Source of the DNA: Sapria himalayana
Lineage: Eukaryota > Streptophyta > Magnoliopsida > Malpighiales > Rafflesiaceae
Reading direction: 5' to 3'
Assembly (NCBI GenBank): GCA_029783825.1
Contig: JAREIK010000801.1
Location: 7,539,571 to 7,603,570 of the forward strand
Length of the DNA stretch: 64,000 bases
Numbering within the stretch: position 1 is the stretch's first letter; each line of letters opens with the position of its first letter. Both the position numbers and the translations under genes were made by a program. Of the stretch, positions 49,418 to 60,227 are shown in pieces. The notes under the pieces are model-generated. The model was given only the letters and a program-made list of their open reading frames with translations, was not told where the DNA came from and did no database searches.

Positions 49418-51539
49418 ATGACAAATACACCTGACACGTATTTTAATTTGGAAAATGAAAATGTTAGTGTTACACAGACGTCTGCGGCTGCTGAAACTTT
49501 GGTTTCTCCAGTCGTCTCAACCCAAAGTTCTAAAAAACAAAAAACTAGGTGGACTTCTATAGTTTGGACTCATTTTAAAATCATAACACAAGTAAATGTT
49601 AGGGGTGAGGAACTTGAAATGACACAGTGCAAATATTGTATGAGACTTTTAACATGCAAGAGTTCATGTGGGACTGGGCACCTTAAGAGACATGCCGAAT
49701 TATGCACCAAAAAACATGGACCCTTAGATCCTAGGCAAACCCAACTTGGCACTACATTTTTTGAGACTGGATCAAGTTCAATCTCAAAGTTTACTCCCTT
49801 CGTATACTCCAGCGAGTTGGGTAGGGACGGCATGGCCAGGCTCATCACATTGATGGGTCTTCCGATCAGATTTTCGGAAGATCCGAGGGTAGTGCGCATC
49901 ATGTAGACTTATTTTCAGCATTCCTATTGTAGGATTCCTAGGTCCACATCTAGGAGTGACATACTAAAGATATATAAGTTAGAAAAACAAAAAATAATTA
50001 AGGAATTTATGGCATATAGTGGAGTGGTGTCCGTGACGTCCGATATATGGACATGTCACGATGATTCTTCTTATGCATGTCTCACAAGTCACTATGTAGA
50101 TTCTAACTGGACAATCAATAAAAAAATATTAGGATTCACTGAGATTCTTCATCCTCATGATGGCCCGGCCATTTTTGAGTGTATGATGAAAATATTTAGG
50201 GAATATAAAATTCAAAATAAAATTTTTAGTGTCACTTTTGATAATGCTGCTAATAATGGAGTAGCGATCAATATGTTTGTTAGGAATATTAGAGACGCAC
50301 CATTAGGAGAGATCTTTCATGTCAGATGCATGTGTCATGTGATTAACCTGATAGTTCAAGCGGGTATGAAGGTGTGTTCCCCCGCGTTGGAAAATATACG
50401 CAATGCACTCAAGTATATTCGCATACCTCGCAGACTACAAAAGTTTGGTAATCTCTGTTTGTCTGCGAATCTTAAGAAGAAGAAATTCCAATCGGATGTG
50501 GATTCGTTGGAATTACACGTACCTGATGTTGGAATCATGTGTTGGATACGAACATGTGATATCTGACTACGTCAATAGTAAGAGTGACGAACTTATTATT
50601 GACGACACTGACTGGGCTTCAGGAATTTCTTTTATGAAATTCCTGAAGATATTTTATGACACGACGAACATGTGTTTGTCGGTTTATACGCCCACCACTT
50701 GCATTGCACTCCGGTGCATATGCAACATTAGTAGCATGTTTAGGAAGTATCGAGCTGACCCGACGCTTAGCCATATGGTTGCAGAGATGGAGACCAAGTA
50801 CTTGAAGTACTGGTCCACCATTCCATCTCTTTATTGCCTCGCTGCATGCATGGACCCGAGGGCTAAGGTGGAAGGGGTTGAAAACTCCCTGACTTTCTTT
50901 TCCTAGTGCATGAACCTGGAAGAGCCACCTGAAGGGTTTATTTACGAGAAGTTGACAGACCTGTTAACATACTACGATACTAGGTATAGTTGTGGTGGTG
51001 GTGAGATTGTGATTACGGACATTGATACCTTGTTCGGAGATGATGATTATTCCATTAACTTAGCAAGGGGGAAACGTAGGGGTGGACCATCACATAGGAG
51101 TGAGCTGTCTCGGTACTTAGATACCGATTACTGCTCAATCCTATCACATTCTGATAATAAGAATCTTAATTTATTACAGTGGTGGAAATCATATGAGTCC
51201 ATCTATCCCGTGCTATCTAGGATGGCACGGGATCTACTGACTCCTCCGGTGTCGAGCGTAGCATCGGAGTTTATTTTTTCTATTGCAGTGAACGTGATTT
51301 CGGATAGGAGATCGAGATTATGTCCAGATATGGTTGAGGCCTTGGCATGTTTGAAGGATTAGGAGGAATCGAGGTTTAGCATCCATGATCATGCTGAAGC
51401 TGGGACTGTGACAGACACTACAGTCACATCCACATCCACTACGATGGCGGAGGAGCTGATTGCCGATGATGATGATCCATATGATATTGATCTTGATGTT
51501 GCGGCTGATGATTCTCATGATATGCCGCTTGACGATTGA
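49418..51539 (+). pseudogene. hAT (Ac-like) transposase, nearly intact
   Basis: About 707 codons from ATG 49,418 to TGA 51,537-51,539. It would cut and paste hAT elements by binding their subterminal repeats in the nucleus. Visible: a BED zinc finger (CKYCMRLL..GHLKRHAELC, about codons 70-96), the first catalytic aspartate in TSDIWT (about 50,036-50,053), the second in TFDNAANNG (about 50,233-50,262), and a C-terminal hAT dimerisation domain with LLTPPVSSVASE (about 51,234-51,270). The frame is broken by three TAG stops (49,904, 50,904, 51,360) and one single-base shift near 50,500. An acidic tail ends the protein. Other copies suggest the first stop arose from a CAG codon. Autonomy is lost, but terminal repeats remain, so the copy could still be moved by another transposase. 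Confidence 0.93.
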
Positions 51540-52324
51540 TGCTGATCTGCTGTTTTTTTTCGATGTTTTTTTTATTCATTGTATTTATACGCTTTGTTTG
51601 TACGTTGTGTTGAAACTTATACTTGTTTTGTTCAGACCATCGGTTTCAAATGCATGATTGGTAATTTTTCATTTGTGTAGTTTAATTTTTTTTTAATTTT
51701 AATTTTTCCTAACATAATGTATTAATTTATTTTTTTTACGATTTAAATTTTATTTTATAAATTAATAACTTTAATTTATAATTAATAAATTATAAATATA
51801 AATAAAGCTATACTTAGTTGAATTTGATAAAAAAAATAATTTTCTAAAATTTGTTTTTTTTTTAATTTTAATTTTTAACATTTTAAAAAAATATATATTT
51901 AATAATTAATACTCTACACTACACAGTGTAGACAATAGACTACAGTTACTACACTTAACTTAACATTAAGAAATATAATTTACAAATACAATATATAAAT
52001 TAAAAAAAAAACAATATTCTGATTTCAGAATTCAGAGAATCAGATTTCTCATTTCTGCCTCCCGTGACCCGTCCCTTCCCGGTCCTGCGCCCGCCTGCTC
52101 GGCCCTGCCTCTCTCTCACCCTCAGCGGCTCAGCCAGTCAGCCTATGCGGCTATGCCGGTTAGCCGGTATGCCCTGGCGGCTGGCCCCTGGCCTGTATAG
52201 CCAGGCCGGGCCCGCCTATATTCAAACCGTGCCGTGCCGGGCACGGCACGGTAGCACGATCATGCTGGAAAAAAATGGGTCGTGCCGTGCTGGGCCGGCC
52301 TGTTTGACACCTCTACTCACAACC

Positions 52325-52344
52325 TAGGCTCTAATATCAATTAT
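52325..52344 (-). other. Primer binding site of the gypsy element
   Basis: On the minus strand TTGATATTAGAGCCTAGGTT follows the LTR, matching the usual plant tRNA-Met primer binding site. It lies beside the hAT target duplication. Confidence 0.7.
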
Positions 52345-52768
52345 ATATCATGGACTTAGTTTTTCTACTAAGCTTCCAAGCGGCACTTAGTCAACTCATC
52401 TCTTAGATATTACTAAGTCAACCTCTTTCTTACCTTGCAAGTGTTACCCAACTTTCACTTATAGTTTATGAGCAAAGAGAACCCAAAAGAATACTAGAAA
52501 GAAAAATACTTATTAAATAAAGATACTTGGTAGTTTTGAAATAAGGCCACATTCTCTTTTATATATCGCAATATAGGTGTCTAGAACCTTGGAGGGTTCT
52601 AGACACTTAACAATCCTATAGAGCCTTGGAATATTCTAAATATTTTAATCTTATAGAACTTTCCACACTTTTCTTGGAAAAGGAGCTCTCTCCATATTTC
52701 TAGAAGCTTTTTAGGTCCCTATAAAAATCCCATAAGGGTTATTTGCCTCCATAAGTGGTGGTGTGACA
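52345..52768 (-). repeat. 5' LTR of the gypsy element
   Basis: Begins TGTCACACCACCAC on the minus strand at 52,768 and ends at about 52,345 next to the primer binding site. It is related to the LTR at 27,930-28,319. No second copy belonging to this element remains. Confidence 0.75.
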
Positions 52769-54849
52769 TGGTGGTTGTTTATGTTCTTTGAAAAGTAGGT
52801 TGCATGCCTATTTTTCTAGTGTGGAAATATAAATCAAAATTTAACCATCCAAAATTGTTAAGTTTTTTTTTGTATTTCTCCTTTTCTTCCCTCAAACAAC
52901 TCATATTATCTTTAGGCCCATATATAATTATCAAGGCCCTAAGATCAGAAAAAGTAAGACTCTTTTCCCAATGGCATAATAGATGAAACTAATTGACATT
53001 TTGAGAAACATATTTGACATTTTTGAAGATCAAACAAATGATAACATGGTAAGAGCATATATCTTCTTTACCAACCGAACTACCAAATAGTTAGTTTTAA
53101 AACTCTAAGCAATTTGTGTTTTAGTTTTGTTAATACTTAGGTTGCTTTTAAAGTTACTTAGATTTGTAATTGTTGACTAATATGGTTGATTCAACGAGAT
53201 TTTCATTTATATTATAAGTTAAATGAATACTAATTCGAAGAAATATTTTTGAACATCATCTTGTTTTGTGGTTCATATATGGAATTGTGGTTCCAATAAG
53301 AACTCATGATTCAACTCACTTAACTTTGGTCATATCTTCATGTAGAGTTGGAGTTTCATTGTGAAATGTTAGGTGCTAGTAAACCACTTTTGAGACCTCC
53401 TAACCAACTAGATGAGGAGCTAATTCCTCCTAACAAAGGAATTATACCTCTATGAGCACAATAGGTGAAATTTGGGAAAATAGGCAACACCCCCTAGGTT
53501 CAACATATTATTATATTTCAGCCCATTGATATAATTCTATTATTCTTAGTGTATTATTAGTCAACACCCAAATGAAATTGTGGGGACCTAATAAAGCATG
53601 ATTCATTAAATAATATTTGCATCAAAAAGGACTAACAACTAAGATCATAAATATAGTGTATATCTTTTGTCTAGGTAATGAAACTAGTTGTCAAGGTGCC
53701 TTGCTAAGGCAATATCATGGAAAAGCCAATTAAAAAAGCTTCCAAGTAGGTATTTCATAGCAAGCTAGTCTTAGAAAGGACAAAATATTAATTATAATAT
53801 ATCTGCATAAATTGGAGCATTGCTAAAATAAAGATTAAAAAATTTAATACTTGAATATTATTAATGTCATATTTATCTAATATTAGTGATCCAAGAATCA
53901 TATAAAAAATATTAAAACTATACTCAATTATACAATGCTTGATGGTGAAGAGTTTTGTACAAAAACTTTTAGTATCCTTATACTTGACATGCATTATACT
54001 CAATTATCCTAGTCAATCTTTACCTTTTTGTGTAGGGATGAAAAATCATATCTTAGGAGATGCGCTTAAGAAATTTGGGAAATAATAAACTCAATTATAT
54101 ACACAACCAAGATAAATGAGTTCTAATAATTGGTGTTGTATGTGAGAAATTAAAAATTATTGTTTGGGCTTCATAAAAATTAACAATCCAAAATATTAGA
54201 TGATTTATTGAAAGAAAGACTCAAATAATAAGCTTATAGCAAGATAACTAGAAGTCAAAAAAAAAAAGAGGAACAAGCATTTCAATTGCATAAACTACTT
54301 CACCTAGTTAAATATTTATAATGTGAACCAAAATTACTGATCACATAGTCAAAAAAAAGCATGTATAAGAATTGACAAAATGGTTATGAGTACAACATCA
54401 TAAGCCTGGTTTGAGGCAAAATCTTTCCATCACCAATTGGTATGTGACCATATGATTGATGTATGTAGTACCCCTAATGACTAGCTCAAGAGAAGGAAAG
54501 ATCAAATATCATAAATGATTGAAGTTGATTGCAAATCAATATCTCTTCCTTTGGCCATTGCTAATAAAATACTAAAAAGGCAATTAGCTCTTGTTGATAA
54601 TGAAACCTATATCTTATCTCAACCACATGTGCAAAGACATAAAGAGGGGCATACATGGCATCTACTCATCACCACTTAGTTAGTAAATATTGAGTTATCA
54701 ACACCAACAAGATTCACTCTCCATGCTTTCAATATGTTGATGGAACTAATGGCTCCAACGATCACATTTGCATTTCATGTAGGCCATGATCCTAAATGTA
54801 TGAGATAATTTGTGATTTTAAGGTATTCCAAACTAGTATAGATGACCTC

Positions 54850-54884
54850 ATCTTACTTTAATGACGAGGTCATTAAAGTAAGAT
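54850..54884. repeat. Perfect 16-bp hairpin
   Basis: Bases 54,850-54,865 and 54,869-54,884 are exact inverted repeats around a 3-base loop (GAG). Confidence 0.9.
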
Positions 54885-54908
54885 TTATGGGTTGTGTTCA
54901 TTTTGTAT

Positions 54909-55020
54909 CATATATGCTTGATAGAATATAAAAATCTTACATTGTAGGCCCCATTTTATATATGCTTGATAGAATATCAAAATCTTACATTGTCAACTCT
55001 ATTTTATATATGCAAGCATT
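54909..55020. repeat. 48-bp tandem repeat
   Basis: About 2.3 copies with period 48, containing TATATGCTTGATAGAATAT and AATCTTACATTGT. Confidence 0.85.
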
Positions 55021-56419
55021 TTATATTAAGATCCTACTAGATTATACAAATTCAATAAGAGAAATTGATATAAAGCTTTACTAGAAAATTTTGGTTGGTC
55101 ATGTATAGGCAAAGCCATATAACATGGATCTCATACTTAAATTTTTTTAAAAACTCTTTGTCGATAGCAAGTTTCCTTGAATACCTATTATTAAAGCTTC
55201 TAGCCACTATGAAAAACAAGTCAGGCAAGCTAATAGATGCTATACCCTTTAAGACAATGTGCAAGCAACCACACAAAAGATCATGATAAATCCTCCATCC
55301 TAGGAAGAAAAACTCATAATCATTAAATGTGAAAAGCCTAGTTAGAGAGAAGAACAAATGCATTTTATTTGACGGCCATTGTGGAGGGAAGACTATCAAT
55401 AAATCATCACTTCAATATCATTTATAAACAAATAATATCAACTATCTAACACATTATATGATTTTGGTGGTTGGACATTGTTTGATAAAATGTCCCAAAC
55501 AAGGATATAATATATCATTTCCAATATCACATTGATCGTGACAAACACACAAACATTCAAAAATCTCATTTCCATAGTGAAAGGCTTGTCAATGCTGAAC
55601 ATCTAGTACAATATGTCAGAAATTCTCACTAAAAAAAGGTGTAGTTTGGAAAAATAGATGTGAAACCCAGGCATAATATGGTTATGCTAGTAGGAGTCCA
55701 CATAATGATTAATTACAAATATCACATGTAGTGAATGTCTATTATCAAACTAAATAAAAAAAATATTTATTGAATGTAGCCTTGACAAGGGCTCAAATGC
55801 ATTCCCTGTAAGATGATGTGATGATGGACAACAATATTGTAAATGATGACCCCATTGCCTTCTCACCATTTAAGATAACCCCAATAGAAGTCCCACATAA
55901 AGATACCCTATTGCTCATTGTTGTTAGTATTGGATTTTATGAAAAATATGTGTTAATAGATTAGAGTGACATAGTAGACTTAATAAAGTTATTAACCTTA
56001 AGGGAACAACCTTCATGGCAGGTGCCAAGGGAGCCACCAATGGATTTAATAGAGTCACAATTATATCATCTAGTGATATACCCAAACTAGTGAGAATCAT
56101 CCCAATTATGCTATTAGTAAAATTCTTGATAGTTTTAAGATCATGACCCATATAATGTCAGTATTGGATGACCTAGGAAATAAGCGATGAAGGCCACATC
56201 CCAACTCATTTTCAAATGGTTAGTTTGCAAGCTAAAAAAAGGATAAGTAGACTTTCATGATAATTACTTTGCTTCTAGATGCTATTAGCTAGCATTGTGT
56301 GATCAATCAGAAAAATCAATGTATTCATATGAAAACTTGGGAGCTACATAGTAATTATTATTCTCCACCTAAACTATAGGTAAGAGAAGGGGAGTCTATT
56401 TTAAATGATCCCCTAAAAA

Positions 56420-56850
56420 AGATATAACTATACAAATCAAACAAGTTTACATTTGTTGATGCCTTATTGTATAATGAAGAGAAGGAGCATTTATGGTATG
56501 TGCTTATTGAAAATATCGATGTATTCACATGAAAACATACTAACATGTTTTGTATCAATCCCATACTAGTCTCAAATGTGCTCATTTTTTTATAGAAGCA
56601 AAGCCTATCAAAAAAAAAAGAGAGAAGATCTCATGTGCGCCACTAAAAATTATCATAGCTAAATTTGATAAATTTTTAGAAATGAGACTATTACAAGAAG
56701 GAAAATACCTTAAATAATAGTGAATGTCAAGGTAGTGACAATTAAAGTAGGAAAATGGAGGGCTATGTTGAATGTTTAAATCTTACTATCTGAAAGATTA
56801 CTTTCCACTACCCTAGATAGATTAGATTATAAATGCTACTATCATCATGA
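56420..56850 (+). pseudogene. Tat-like gypsy fragment, plus strand
   Basis: Around 56,508-56,585 a frame reads NIDVFT.KHTNMFCINPILVS, the ANxDVFAWSxxDMPGIDP-like block that precedes reverse transcriptase in Tat-lineage gypsy elements. It is followed at 56,594-56,700 by EAKPIKKKREKI...AKFDKFLEM, the start of the reverse transcriptase domain. The usual WLANVV/KNGKWR block is only partly visible (56,720-56,770). Similarity ends by about 56,850. Frames are broken throughout. Confidence 0.7.
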
Positions 56851-58612
56851 TATGTTATGTTTTTTTGTTATTTTTTTGACTATCACAAAATCTTGATGTA
56901 ACTTTTGTTGAGAATCAATGTGAACCCAACTTCAAGTTTATTTTGTCTTGGTAAAATTTTAATTGTTTTTTAATAAATGATTACTTAGTGTTAGTGGAAA
57001 GTAAGTGAAAGCTAAGTAAAAGTTTAGTCAAAGTTAGGTGATTGTTAGTTATTTATTTATTTTCAATAGTTTAAATTAATTTGTGAGTATTTTAATAGAT
57101 TGAATATTATAACCTATAGATAACCCCTTGTTTCTATATTTTTCATTCATCAATCAAATTCATATATTAATAGCTTTTCTTTTAGTATTCTTCTTAGAGA
57201 AAGTGTGGGATACTTATTTTGTAAAGAGTACTTTCTTCTTCTTGATTAATTAGAGTTTGATTCTCTAATTTTCTCAATATTTGGAACTAATGAAAGCTTG
57301 TGAGATCTATTGATATTTTCTTCAACTATTCTTCTGTACTTATATATAGAGAAGTTTTATGTCATTAAGACATACTTGTCTTCCCATCATGTGATCTGTC
57401 TACTTTGTTAGGAAATGAATCATTAAAACACTTTTTTTTGATCATATTGAGCCTAGAAATCATAGAAAATGTAACACTAAGTATGTCTTTTAGATGAAAT
57501 TACTCACTAAACCTAGTCAAAGTCAAATTTGACTTATGTATGCCAATAAAAAAAGTAGAAGTGTAAGTTGAAATTGCTTCAATGTTCTCCCATGCAAGTA
57601 AAAAGTTGATATCTCCTCTCATCCTTATTGATCTAGTACAAATGGCCTAAGTCATTTAACTTGGGTATGTTCGACTACATAGTCATTTGATCTTATCTTC
57701 TCTTGTCCAAAATAAAGAAAAAAAAAGAGTAAATCAATACAAATCCAACACAAAAATAAAAGCATATGCCAAAGCTATGCATTTGGTACTTCAAGGGAAC
57801 ATTGCATCCCAAATTGATGCATCGATATTCCTAAAGCTTCATGCCAATGTCTTGTGGCCAAAGCAACTTTTCCCCCTCTTTCTCAAGAGATTAAATGGAC
57901 CAAATTATTAATTGAAGATTAGAGCTTTGTGCTGTCGTGTATAACTTCATAATCTAACATTGATTTTGAGTATATAGAGAAATAAAGTTTATACTTGATT
58001 AATATTTATTTCATATACAAGATTCATTTCATTACATCTCATCAGAATATGAATAAAATTCCGATGAATAAAAGAGGGTATATCTAAAAAAATTTAAAAC
58101 TGCTATACTAGAGAAGGTAAATGAAATTATAACTCTACTAGGAATGATTATATCGTGAAGTAATAAGTGTGACCATTGGGATGGAAAAAATGTGGCAACT
58201 TCAATTTTCTCTCTTGATAGGTACTCCTAAATTTGGAAAATCGATGTAAAAAAGATTGCCTAGGTCAAAAAAAGTTTTGCCTAGGCAAATAATTGCCCTC
58301 GTGCCACTTCAAAATTTGAAATTTTAAGGATGTAAAGGTTAAAAAAAATAATCATTCTCATGAACAAACTAGCCTAGAAGCTCCTAGAATATTAAGTGAG
58401 TAAACCAAAAAGGCTTCCAAACTAAAAATATCATAAACTTATGTCAAGATATGTTTGCCAAAATACTCTTAATTTTCTACTACATTGTTATAAAAAAAAG
58501 GGCACATGTTTTTTATTTTATCAAGACTAGTTAGATGACACTTCAATTAGCTAGAGGAAAATAGATATATTATGGAGACTCAATAAATCATGCCCTAATG
58601 AAGTACCCCTAC
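56851..58612. other. Unassigned region, possibly LTR-derived
   Basis: No coding similarity. The section from about 56,907 begins TGTTGAGAATCAATG and has a TATA-like segment and a pyrimidine-rich tail by about 57,250, a layout like a gypsy LTR. No partner copy is present to prove it. The short frame at 57,687-57,911 has no recognisable domain. Confidence 0.35.
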
Positions 58613-58668
58613 TAGAGGTGACAAGAATGTACTGAGTCAAGCCTAGCTTGCCCATTTTGATATCTCTA
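58613..58668. mobile_element. 56-bp hAT terminal pair
   Basis: TAGAGGTGACAAGAAT and ATTTTGATATCTCTA face each other with only about 25 bases between, the shape of a hAT element reduced to its ends. The flanking octamers (ACCCCTAC and AGCCTAAT) match poorly. Confidence 0.4.
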
Positions 58669-59131
58669 AGCCTAATCAAACAAGGACGAAGAAATTGACG
58701 TGGACTTTCCCTTGTGAAGGACTTCTATAAAGATATTTATGGGAATTTATCATTTTGAGGTTATGTGGAGCTTATGTTAAATTCTTAATTCATTAAGTTT
58801 TATAGCCCATTCCCTTTTCACAATTCTTTCAAATTAAATTAAACTATTCCAAGTTAACTTCTATCACAATACTATTAACACTATCATAAGGCGAGCCTAG
58901 AAATATTGAAATTATTTCTTTTATTCAATTTGAAGAGCTAATGCAAGTTGCTTTAGTTGGGAATATTGAGTTTCTATGTCCATTCAAGTTTTTCTCACAT
59001 ACTAAACTAAGAGTTTTTGCTTCTCAAAGCCTTTCATAAGTAAGTTCATGGCGAAAGTAGTTTTGACATAACTAGTTAAATAAAAAAAAATTCCCATGTG
59101 GACTTCCAATAATAAGTGGTTTAGAAAGATA
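58669..59131. other. Unassigned AT-rich DNA
   Basis: Nothing recognised on either strand apart from the edge of the gypsy fragment that follows. Confidence 0.4.
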
Positions 59132-59790
59132 TTATATAATGTTGGTAAAATATATGGTACATTCATTACTCCATCCATAGCTATTAATTGTTTTAACAAC
59201 ATTAAAGATATGATGGAGGTGCTTCTTTGGGAAGAATGAAGTCAGAAGTTGTGAATGACTTGGAGGTAAGTTAGATTGGAGTCTATGCCTCACCAAGTGA
59301 TTCCCAAATAATTTTCTAAAACTAACTGACAAAGCATATTTAAGAAGACTTAACCCTAGATTATATTGCTTCAAGAGTGATAATGCTTCCTTTTTTATAA
59401 GCATGTCATCAATATATACTGCAATATATTTACCAAAAAATTGATGAATAGTTTTATGAGCAACATGTAATAGGTGACATAGCCATTCTTTTAGCAAATA
59501 ACATTATATTATAATAAAATAACTAGGTGGGTGTCATCAAATCAAAAAATTTTTGCTGGTAGCTGGAGAAAGCATCAAGGAAGAATAACATGTCATGGCT
59601 AGTAGTGACATCTATGATTTGGTCTATTCAATGGAGAGAAAAGCTGATATGGGATGGACTTCATTAAAATTTATGTAATTGATACATTCCCTCTATTGTC
59701 TTCTATTTTTAGGCCTAAAGATATTGTTTGCTGGTTATTCAATGTATTTTAGCTCTTTGGATGAACCTACTTTTTTGGAGCTTATCCATT
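59132..59790 (-). pseudogene. Tat-like gypsy reverse transcriptase fragment, minus strand
   Basis: The frame from 59,497 to 59,132 contains GKYIAVYIDDMLIKK, the YIDDMLVK active-site block typical of Tat/Athila-lineage reverse transcriptases, with both catalytic aspartates kept. It is followed by LGLSLLKYALSVSFRKLFG, which corresponds to the LNPxKCxFGVxxGKFLG segment. Upstream pieces of the domain appear in other frames up to about 59,790. It lies in the opposite orientation to the fragment at 56,420-56,850, so the two are not simply one collinear element. Confidence 0.75.
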
Positions 59791-60227
59791 TCATCTATAT
59801 TAGTTTGTTGTTGTTGTGGGTGAAATATTCTCACTTTCTATTAGATAAGTTTACTTGTTAAGAGGAAAATGAGTTTATATGAGATTATCAAAAGATTAAT
59901 ATCAGACATAACAATGTGTTACCAAGTGTGCATGCCATTATTTTCAATAAGGATCCACTTAAAGTCTTTTTTTTTTCTTTTTGGGATGTTGGTGCACAAA
60001 CAAATGTATACTTGCTAGGCACATTCAGACTTCAAACACATTTCTTCATGGTGTTCAATTGATAATTATTCTTTCATCTTATGTAGAGCAGCAAAATTTA
60101 ATTTCTATTTGGATTTTGATAGATTTATTGCTTGTTTGCAATTGTATTTCTTCCCAATGTGCACATAGATTTATTTTGTAAATCAACTTATTGTCTATCA
60201 ATCAACTAGCTACTTATTTGATAACCG
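59791..60227. other. Unassigned region
   Basis: AT-rich, with no motif recognised in its frames, including the 66-codon frame at 59,981-60,181. Confidence 0.45.

Larger units (their letters stand above)
48630..52315 (+). mobile_element. Best preserved hAT transposon
   Basis: This 3,686-bp element begins TAGAGGTGTCAACTATGCC and ends CCTGTTTGACACCTCTA. It is flanked by a perfect 8-bp target duplication CTCACAAC (48,622-48,629 and 52,316-52,323). The order is a GC-rich 5' subterminal region with a 24-base C tract, a 5' UTR with CT-rich tracts, a transposase gene (49,418-51,539), an AT-rich 3' UTR and a GC-rich 3' subterminal region (52,055-52,315). It inserted in the leader of a gypsy element. 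The perfect duplication points to the youngest full-length hAT insertion here. Confidence 0.97.
52769..56419. other. Unassigned decayed region
   Basis: I recognise no gene, LTR or transposase on either strand. The longest frames (115 codons at 55,399-55,052 and 75 codons at 56,151-55,924, both minus) have no known motif. Position just upstream of a plus-strand Tat-like fragment suggests this may include its leader and gag, but nothing visible proves it. Two small repeat structures inside it are listed separately. Confidence 0.5.

Noticed and set aside
55052..55399. 115-codon minus-strand frame as a host gene
   Set aside because: No recognisable motif, no supporting splice sites and surroundings of decayed repeats; left unassigned.
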